In this document: one piece after another, positions 57,702 to 64,000 of the stretch | Numbering within the stretch: position 1 is the first letter of the stretch | Layout of the letters: each line of letters begins with the position of its first letter | Assembly (NCBI RefSeq): GCF_002261185.1 | Contig: NZ_NEVQ01000012.1 | Coordinates: 248,001 to 312,000, forward strand | DNA: 64,000 bases | Source: Bordetella genomosp. 4 | Lineage (GTDB): Bacteria; Pseudomonadota; Gammaproteobacteria; Burkholderiales; Burkholderiaceae_B | Reading direction: 5' to 3' | Translations under genes and position numbers: made by a program | Notes under the pieces: model-generated | Told to the model about the DNA's origin: nothing | The model's input: only the letters and a program-made list of their open reading frames with translations | Databases searched by the model: none

Positions 57702-60587
57702 TTATCCCAGCTTGACCCGCTGTTCACGCACCTTAGCCAGCGTCTCATTGAACTGCGCCAACCGGCCTTTCTCCTGTTCAACGACCGCCGCCGGCGCACG
57801 CTCGACAAAGCTCGCGTTACCCAGCTTGCCATTGGCTTTGGCAACCTCGCCCTCGAGGCGCGCGATTTCCTTGTCCAAACGGGCGCGTTCAGCAACGACG
57901 TCGATTTCAACGTGCAGCATCAGACGAGCCGTTCCTACCACTTGCACTGGCGCTCCAGCATCAGGCAGCGTATCAACCACATCGACCTGGCTCAACTTGG
58001 CCAGCGCGGCCAGGTACGGTCCATTGCGAGTGAGCGTAGCGGCATCACCTTGAGCTACGAGCGGAACTCGTTGGGCGGGCGACAGATTCATTTCGCCACG
58101 CAGAGCGCGTACCGCTTCGACCTGGGCCTTCAGTTCAGCGACATCCGCCTCGGCCGCGGCGTCAATCGCGTCCGGGTTGCTGCGCGGGTAGGGCTGAATG
58201 CTGACGCTGTCGGTTGCGCCCTCTGCACGTTTGCCTGCCACTACTGATACTTTCTGCCATAGGGCTTCAGTAATGAACGGGATGATCGGGTGTGCCAGGC
58301 GCAGTACTGCCTCAAGCACGCGGATCAAGGTGCGGCGCGTGCCCAGTTGTTGAGCAGGCGTGCCGTTCTGAATCTGCACCTTGGCCAATTCTACGTACCA
58401 ATCGCAGTATTCATCCCAGACATAGCGATAGAGCGCATTGGCGATGTTGTCGAAACGGTAGTCGGCAAAGCCGCGTTCGACGTCTGCTTCGAGGGTCTGT
58501 AATTGGCTGACAATCCAGCGATCGGCAAACGACAGCTCGGCCGTTTGATCACTGCTCAGATCATGGCCCTCTGTGTTCATCAACACAAAGCGCGTCGCGT
58601 TCCACAGCTTGTTGCAGAAATTGCGATAGCCCTCGCAGCGCTTGAGATCGAAATTGATGTTGCGGCCCAGCGTGGCATAGGCTGCCATGGTGAATCGCAG
58701 AGCGTCGGTGCCGAATGACGGAATGCCATCGGGATACTGGCGGCGCGTTGCTTTCTCGATCGTGCTGGCTTGTTTTGGATTCATCAACCCATAGGTGCGC
58801 TTGGCGACCAGGCCGTCCAGATCGATACCGTCGATCAAGTCCACCGGGTCGAGCGTATTGCCCTTGGATTTGCTCATCTTCTGGCCATCGGCGTCACGGA
58901 TCAGTCCGTGCACGTACACGTGCTTGAACGGAATCTGGCCGGTCATGTGCGTGGTCAGCATGACCATGCGCGCCACCCAGAAGAAGATGATGTCAAAGCC
59001 GGTGACAAGCACGCTCGAGGGCAGGTAGCGTTGCAGGTCAGGTGTGTTTTCGGGCCAGCCCAGGGTGGTGAAGGGCACCAGGCCCGACGAGAACCACGTA
59101 TCCAGAACGTCGGGGTCACGGGTCAGCGGGCCCGTTACGCCAGCTGCGCGAGCTTGTTCCTGTGCGTCGGCTTCCGAATGCGCAACGAAGACCTGGCCAT
59201 CCTCGGCATACCAGGCCGGAATCTGATGGCCCCACCAGAGCTGACGCGAAATACACCAGTCCTGGATGTTGTTCAGCCACTGGTTGTAAATGGTAGTCCA
59301 GTTCTCGGGATAGAACTTGATCTGCCCATTGGCCACGACATCCAGCGCGACTTCGGTGATGCTCTTGCCGGGATTCAGCGTGCCCTCGGGTGCGGGCTTG
59401 CTCATCGCCACGAACCACTGGTCGGTCAGCATGGGCTCCAGCACGACACCGGTACGGTCGCCCTTGGGCTGCATCATTTTGTGCGGCTCGACCTTGACCA
59501 GGTATTGCTCGGCCTCGAGCTGGGCCACGACGGCTTTACGCGCCTCGTAGCGTTCCAGGCCCTGGAACTGTTTCGGGCCGTTTTCGTTGATATGCGCGTC
59601 CAGCGTGAAAATCACAATCAGCGGCAAATTGTGGCGTTGGGCGCAGGCATAGTCGTTGAAATCGTGGGCGCCTGTGATCTTGACGCAGCCGGTGCCGAAC
59701 TCGGGGTCGACGAAATCGTCCGCGATGATAGGGATATTGCGGTCACACAGGGGCAGCTCGACCATCTTGCCAATCAGGTGTTGGTAGCGGGGATCGTCAG
59801 GGTGCACGCACAATGCGCCGTCGGCCAGCATGGTTTCCGGACGAGTGGTGGCGATCGTCATGCCGCGCAATGTGACCGTCTGTCCGTCCTTGTCCACAAT
59901 GGTTTGCGGACCGTCGACGAACGGATACAGAATGTGCCACATATGGCCGTCGACTTCCTCGGATTGCACTTCGAGGTCGGAAACCGCCGTTAACAGTTTC
60001 GGGTCCCAGTTGACCAGGCGCTTGCCGCGATAGATCAGGCCCTGCTTGTACAGGCGGACAAAGGTCTCCACCACGCCCCGCGACATGCGGTCGTCCATGG
60101 TGAAATATTCACGGGGCCAGTCGGCGGATGCGCCCAATCGGCGAACCTGGCTGGTGATGGTGTTGCCGGACTGCTCCTTCCATTCCCAGACTTTCTCGAT
60201 GAATTTTTCCCGGCCCAGGTCGTGGCGCGAGACTTTCTCGGCATCGAGGCGGCGTTCCACCACGATCTGGGTGGCAATACCTGCGTGATCGGTGCCGGGA
60301 ATAAAGACTGTGTCGTCGCCGCGCATGCGGTGATAGCGCACCAGGCCGTCCATGATGGTCTGGTTGAACGCGTGGCCCATGTGCAGCGTGCCGGTTACAT
60401 TGGGCGGGGGGAACTGGATGACGTAGGGCTGGTTATCTGTCCCTGTTTTTACGTGTTGGCCTGCCGCGAAATAACCGCGGCGCTCCCATTCGGTGTACCA
60501 CTGAGCCTCGAGCGCTGCGGGCTCAAAGCTCTTGGGCAGGTCGGCGGTATCGGTGTCAGACGGGATCGGGGCAGCGGCTTCGGTCAT
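57702..60587 (-). CDS. valS: Valyl-tRNA synthetase
   Basis: Class I synthetase, 961 residues. The HIGH motif is HMGH in [17 protein letters not shown], the KMSKS motif is in [14 protein letters not shown], and the editing domain includes [20 protein letters not shown]. The tRNA-binding coiled coil of ValRS closes the protein ([29 protein letters not shown]). It diverges from ndk and converges on trmD across the repeat pair. Confidence 0.98.
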   Translation of the reverse strand: MTEAAAPIPSDTDTADLPKSFEPAALEAQWYTEWERRGYFAAGQHVKTGTDNQPYVIQFPPPNVTGTLHMGHAFNQTIMDGLVRYHRMRGDDTVFIPGTDHAGIATQIVVERRLDAEKVSRHDLGREKFIEKVWEWKEQSGNTITSQVRRLGASADWPREYFTMDDRMSRGVVETFVRLYKQGLIYRGKRLVNWDPKLLTAVSDLEVQSEEVDGHMWHILYPFVDGPQTIVDKDGQTVTLRGMTIATTRPETMLADGALCVHPDDPRYQHLIGKMVELPLCDRNIPIIADDFVDPEFGTGCVKITGAHDFNDYACAQRHNLPLIVIFTLDAHINENGPKQFQGLERYEARKAVVAQLEAEQYLVKVEPHKMMQPKGDRTGVVLEPMLTDQWFVAMSKPAPEGTLNPGKSITEVALDVVANGQIKFYPENWTTIYNQWLNNIQDWCISRQLWWGHQIPAWYAEDGQVFVAHSEADAQEQARAAGVTGPLTRDPDVLDTWFSSGLVPFTTLGWPENTPDLQRYLPSSVLVTGFDIIFFWVARMVMLTTHMTGQIPFKHVYVHGLIRDADGQKMSKSKGNTLDPVDLIDGIDLDGLVAKRTYGLMNPKQASTIEKATRRQYPDGIPSFGTDALRFTMAAYATLGRNINFDLKRCEGYRNFCNKLWNATRFVLMNTEGHDLSSDQTAELSFADRWIVSQLQTLEADVERGFADYRFDNIANALYRYVWDEYCDWYVELAKVQIQNGTPAQQLGTRRTLIRVLEAVLRLAHPIIPFITEALWQKVSVVAGKRAEGATDSVSIQPYPRSNPDAIDAAAEADVAELKAQVEAVRALRGEMNLSPAQRVPLVAQGDAATLTRNGPYLAALAKLSQVDVVDTLPDAGAPVQVVGTARLMLHVEIDVVAERARLDKEIARLEGEVAKANGKLGNASFVERAPAAVVEQEKGRLAQFNETLAKVREQRVKLG

Positions 60588-60674
60588 TACTGGGTTCCGG
60601 CAAAAGACGAGGGCCCGGCCGATTGGTGGCCAAGCAAACCGTTCATTTTAAGATGTATTGCGGTCTTGGCGGCG

Positions 60675-60683
60675 TGTTAGAAT
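60675..60683 (+). promoter_or_regulatory. Extended -10 promoter of ndk
   Basis: TG-T-TAGAAT, an extended -10, lies 58 bp upstream of the ndk ATG. No good -35 at standard spacing. Confidence 0.4.
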
Positions 60684-60741
60684 GTCGGGTTACTGTAAAC
60701 CCTACAGAAGTCCCTGTTTTTATTAGGAATTTGGAGCCTCC

Positions 60742-61167
60742 ATGTCCGTCCAACGTACTCTCTCGATCATCAAGCCCGACGCCGTGGCCAAGAATGTCAT
60801 CGGTCAGATCGTCGCCCGCTTCGAAAACGCTGGCCTGAAAGTCATCGCCGCACGTCTGCAACAACTGTCGCGTGCCGACGCCGAGCGCTTCTACGCCGTG
60901 CACAAAGAACGCCCCTTCTTCAAGGATCTGGTTGACTTCATGGTCTCGGGCCCCGTGTTCGTGCAGGTCCTGGAAGGCGAAGACGCCATCCAGAAAAACC
61001 GCGACCTGATGGGCGCGACCGACCCCAAGAAAGCCGAACCCGGCACCATCCGCGCCGATTTCGCTGACAGCATCGACGCCAACGCCGTACACGGTTCCGA
61101 CGCTCCCGAAACCGCCGCCGTCGAAGTCGCTTTCTTCTTCCCCGAAATCAACATCCACAGCCGTTGA
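60742..61167 (+). CDS. ndk: Nucleoside diphosphate kinase
   Basis: Moves the gamma phosphate among nucleoside triphosphates. The 141-residue protein has the phosphohistidine His117 in NAVHGSD, the opening [18 protein letters not shown] and the substrate segment [17 protein letters not shown]. The rlmN gene starts 27 bp after the stop, so ndk-rlmN-rodZ-ispG is a likely operon. Confidence 0.98.
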   Translation: MSVQRTLSIIKPDAVAKNVIGQIVARFENAGLKVIAARLQQLSRADAERFYAVHKERPFFKDLVDFMVSGPVFVQVLEGEDAIQKNRDLMGATDPKKAEPGTIRADFADSIDANAVHGSDAPETAAVEVAFFFPEINIHSR

Positions 61168-61194
61168 TCTGGGTTAGCATTACCTGAGTACGTC

Positions 61195-62340
61195 ATGGAA
61201 ACCGCCGAACGCGTCAATCTCCTGGGCCTCGATGCCGCCAAACTGTCCGATCTGGTCGGGCAGTGGGGGGGCAAGCCGTTTCGTGCCCGCCAATTGCAGC
61301 GTTGGGTGCATCAGCGCGGGGCTGACTCGTTCGACGCCATGACCGATCTGGCTCGCGAATTTCGCGGGCAACTGGCAGAGCACTGCCTGATCCAGGCGCC
61401 GCCGGTCAATACCGAGCAGCGCTCCTCGGACGGTACACGCAAGTGGCTGTTCGACGTGGGGCAGGGCAACGCCATCGAAACCGTCTTCATTCCCGAGGAC
61501 GACCGCGGCACGCTATGCGTGTCCAGTCAGGCAGGCTGTGCGGTCAACTGCCGTTTCTGCTCTACCGGTCACCAGGGCTTCAACCGCAACCTCCAGTCCA
61601 GCGAAATCATCGGCCAGTTGTGGTGGGCCAAGCGTATCCTCGAGGCCGACGCCGGTACGGCGCGCCTGGGCGGGGCGCGTGGCGATGACACGCGCGTGAT
61701 CAGCAACGTGGTCATGATGGGCATGGGCGAGCCTCTGCTCAACTACGATCAGTTGCTGCCTGCGCTGCGCCTGATGCTGGATGACAATGCGTACGGCCTG
61801 TCGCGCCGTCGCGTGACCGTGTCCACGTCGGGCGTTGTTCCTATGATGGACCGATTGGCAAAAGATTGCCCGGTCGCTTTGGCCGTATCGTTGCATGCTC
61901 CTACGGATGCCTTGCGCGATGAGCTGGTGCCGCTGAACAAAAAATATCCGTTGGCCGAATTGCTGGCTGCGTGCGAACGCTATCTCGCCAGTGCGCCGCG
62001 TGATTTCATTACTTTCGAATATTGCATGCTGGATGGTGTCAACGACACCGACCAACATGCCAAGGCGCTCATTCAGGTGGCGCGGCAGGTCCGCTGCAAA
62101 CTCAACCTGATTCCCTTTAATCCGTTTCCGGCCTCTGGCCTCAAGCGTTCGCCCTCGGCGCGGGTCAAGGTCTTTGCCCAGCGCCTCATGGATGCCGGTA
62201 TTGTGACGACGGTACGCAAGACGCGTGGCGACGATATCGATGCGGCCTGTGGACAATTGGCTGGCGAGGTTCGCGATCGTACACGTGTCGCCCAGCGTAA
62301 TGCCGGGCGGACCATACCCATTGCACAGGTGCAGGCATGA
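61195..62340 (+). CDS. rlmN: Dual-specificity RNA methyltransferase RlmN
   Basis: Radical-SAM enzyme that makes m2A2503 in 23S rRNA and m2A37 in some tRNAs. The 381-residue protein has the cluster CxxxCxxC at Cys115, 119 and 122 ([16 protein letters not shown]), [14 protein letters not shown] and the C-terminal cysteine region [18 protein letters not shown]. The stop overlaps the RodZ-like gene as ATGA. Confidence 0.96.
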   Translation: METAERVNLLGLDAAKLSDLVGQWGGKPFRARQLQRWVHQRGADSFDAMTDLAREFRGQLAEHCLIQAPPVNTEQRSSDGTRKWLFDVGQGNAIETVFIPEDDRGTLCVSSQAGCAVNCRFCSTGHQGFNRNLQSSEIIGQLWWAKRILEADAGTARLGGARGDDTRVISNVVMMGMGEPLLNYDQLLPALRLMLDDNAYGLSRRRVTVSTSGVVPMMDRLAKDCPVALAVSLHAPTDALRDELVPLNKKYPLAELLAACERYLASAPRDFITFEYCMLDGVNDTDQHAKALIQVARQVRCKLNLIPFNPFPASGLKRSPSARVKVFAQRLMDAGIVTTVRKTRGDDIDAACGQLAGEVRDRTRVAQRNAGRTIPIAQVQA

Positions 62341-62849
62341 CGCAGGAGCTCAACGCGGCGGCGCTTTCCAAGGAATCGGCAACTCCGGCCCAGCCAGCGA
62401 ATGCTGGCACGACGGCTACCGTTGGCCAGGCTCTAAAGGACTTGCGCGTCGCAAAGGGCTGGTCTCTAGAGGACGTGTCGAGCCGCATCAAGTTCGCCCC
62501 GCGCCAGATCCAGGCACTGGAGGGCGAGCAGTGGGACAAATTGCCCAAAGGTGTTTCGCTGCGCGGATTGGTTCGCAGCTATGCGCGATTGCTCGATACT
62601 GACCCGGCAGCGATCGTCTCTTCAGTGGAAAGCCAGGTCGGCGCATTGAGCTCGCCAGGGTCCGTTCACCGGGTATCGCGTACGATTCCTGTGGCAGTCA
62701 GTGGACACAGCGATAGCCGCAGCTCCGTGCCATGGGGATGGCTGTTGGTGATTGTCGTACTGTTGGCAGTGTTGGGCGGCTATGCTTTCTGGCAAGGCTG
62801 GCTCCCTGCCGATTGGCTGCCGTCCTGGCTGTCCGGTGCAAAACCGTAA
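62337..62849 (+). CDS. RodZ-like helix-turn-helix membrane protein, short form
   Basis: A 170-residue protein with a cytoplasmic RodZ-type helix-turn-helix ([58 protein letters not shown]) and one membrane helix ([20 protein letters not shown]). It ends soon after the helix, so the periplasmic DUF4115 domain of full RodZ (about 300-340 residues) is missing. RodZ links MreB to the elongation machinery. Position between rlmN and ispG is conserved in proteobacteria. The short form could be native to this lineage. Confidence 0.82.
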   Translation: MTQELNAAALSKESATPAQPANAGTTATVGQALKDLRVAKGWSLEDVSSRIKFAPRQIQALEGEQWDKLPKGVSLRGLVRSYARLLDTDPAAIVSSVESQVGALSSPGSVHRVSRTIPVAVSGHSDSRSSVPWGWLLVIVVLLAVLGGYAFWQGWLPADWLPSWLSGAKP

Positions 62850-62862
62850 TTCAATATACGCA

Positions 62863-64000
62863 TGCAAGAGTTGTCTTTGCCCTGCCAAGATGCCCCGCCT
62901 CCAGAAGTCGGCGCAGCCTCACGCCGCCCGACTCGCTCGGTTGCCGTGAAATGGGGCGAACGCGTTGTCCATATCGGGGGCGACGCCCCGGTCGTGGTCC
63001 AGTCCATGACCAATACGGATACCGCGGATCCCATTGCAACGGCCATTCAGGTAAAAGAGCTGGCGCTGGCCGGGTCCGAGATGGTGCGTATCACGGTCAA
63101 CACGCCTGAGGCGGCCCGTGAGGTCATCGCCATCCGCGAGCAGTTGGACCGCATGGGGGTATCGGTGCCGCTGGTGGGGGACTTCCACTACAACGGCCAC
63201 AAGCTGCTGACCCAGTTCCCCGATTGCGCGCAAGCCCTGTCAAAGTACCGGATCAACCCCGGCAACATGGGCGGCGGCAAGCGTCGTGACGACAACTTTG
63301 CGCAGATGATCGAAGTCGCCTGCCGCTACGACAAACCGGTGCGCATCGGCGTCAACTGGGGCAGTCTGGATCACGAGCTGATGGCGCGCAAAATGGACGA
63401 AAACAGCCGCCGCACGCAGCCCTGGGAAGCCCAGGCCGTGATGCGCGATGCGCTCGTCGTGTCCGCGATCAGCAACGCCCAGCGCGCCGAGGAGCTCGGC
63501 TTGCGCGGCGATGCCATTATCCTGTCATGCAAGGTCAGCCATGTACAGGATTTGATCGCGGTTTATCGCGATCTGTCCGCGCGCTGCGATTACCCGTTGC
63601 ACTTGGGCCTGACCGAGGCTGGCATGGGCAGCAAGGGCATCGTGGCCTCGACGGCCGCATTGGCGGTCTTGCTGCAACAGGGCATCGGCGACACGATCCG
63701 TATTTCTCTGACTCCTGAACCCGGCGGCGATCGTACGCGCGAGGTCGTGGTCGCGCAGGAAATTCTGCAAACCATGAATCTGCGTGCATTCACGCCGATG
63801 GTGGTGGCGTGCCCTGGTTGCGGCCGCACCAGCAGCACGTTTTTCCAAGAACTGGCCGACAGCATTCAGTCTTATTTGCGTCGCCAGATGCCGGTGTGGC
63901 GCGCCCGTTATCCCGGTGTCGAGAGTATGAACGTCGCCGTGATGGGCTGTGTGGTCAATGGCCCCGGCGAAAGCCGCCATGCGGATATCGGGATCAGTTT
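62863..64000 (+). CDS. ispG: 4-hydroxy-3-methylbut-2-enyl diphosphate synthase, partial
   Basis: A 4Fe-4S enzyme of the MEP isoprenoid pathway. The frame opens with ATG 62863 and runs off the right edge (about 379 codons of about 430). Visible motifs: [62 protein letters not shown], the cluster cysteines in [11 protein letters not shown], and [20 protein letters not shown]. It is 13 bp after the RodZ-like gene. Confidence 0.97.

Overview
The window is a compact, high-GC, beta-proteobacterial chromosome segment. Gene content points to Burkholderiales, most likely Alcaligenaceae near Bordetella/Achromobacter: five orphan Bug/TctC-type periplasmic receptors, many LysR regulators, a locus resembling the Bordetella lipid A glucosamine (lgm) locus, and beta-proteobacterial ParE/ParC, Rho and MaeB. 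The species cannot be fixed from sequence alone. I saw no rRNA, tRNA, CRISPR array, insertion sequence or prophage gene.

Layout. 1-11.9 kb is housekeeping: the 5' part of glnE (leftward), a YhdP/AsmA-like protein, tandem terminator-like repeats, trxA-rho (leftward), then parE and parC (rightward). 12-19 kb holds a DHDPS-family aldolase, a guanidinium exporter (gdx/sugE) behind a guanidine-II (mini-ykkC) riboswitch, a ferredoxin-reductase-like flavoprotein, dadA with an extracellular binding protein, and a phospholipase D-family enzyme. 19-30 kb is a sugar-acid/aldehyde catabolic block: galactarate dehydratase (garD), two Bug receptors, LacI, LysR and GntR regulators, an MmsA-type aldehyde dehydrogenase and an enolase-superfamily dehydratase. 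30-44 kb carries maeB, a permease, more LysR regulators, a 3-hydroxyisobutyrate-dehydrogenase-like enzyme, an AA_synth protein, a 2-hydroxyacid dehydrogenase, three further Bug receptors and a split thiamine-diphosphate decarboxylase. 44.5-52 kb has cbpA-cbpM, an lgm-like lipid A modification set (YdjC-type deacetylase, GtrA-type protein, ArnT-type and GtrB-type transferases) and a two-component system. 52-64 kb is housekeeping again: alaS-tusA, rpsP-rimM-trmD, valS (leftward), ndk, rlmN, a RodZ-like protein and the 5' part of ispG.

The most interesting unexplained structure is a noncoding element found four times, as two head-on pairs, at 40302-41114 and 56744-57602. Each copy is about 344 bp. 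It opens with a 30-bp inverted repeat enclosing about 102 bp, followed by a conserved tail with a second hairpin. Stem sequences differ between copies but remain self-complementary, which is covariation, while several unpaired blocks are conserved. Both pairs fill convergent gene junctions and end 80-100 bp from the flanking stop codons. A structured RNA family or a composite transcription boundary are the leading ideas.

Other regulatory signals: a near-identical 17-bp two-half-site box upstream of both the lgmA-lgmB operon and the response-regulator operon, suggesting the two-component system controls lipid A modification and itself; a MerR-type promoter with a 19-bp spacer and central dyad with no MerR gene nearby; and several palindromes between garD and its divergent Bug receptor.
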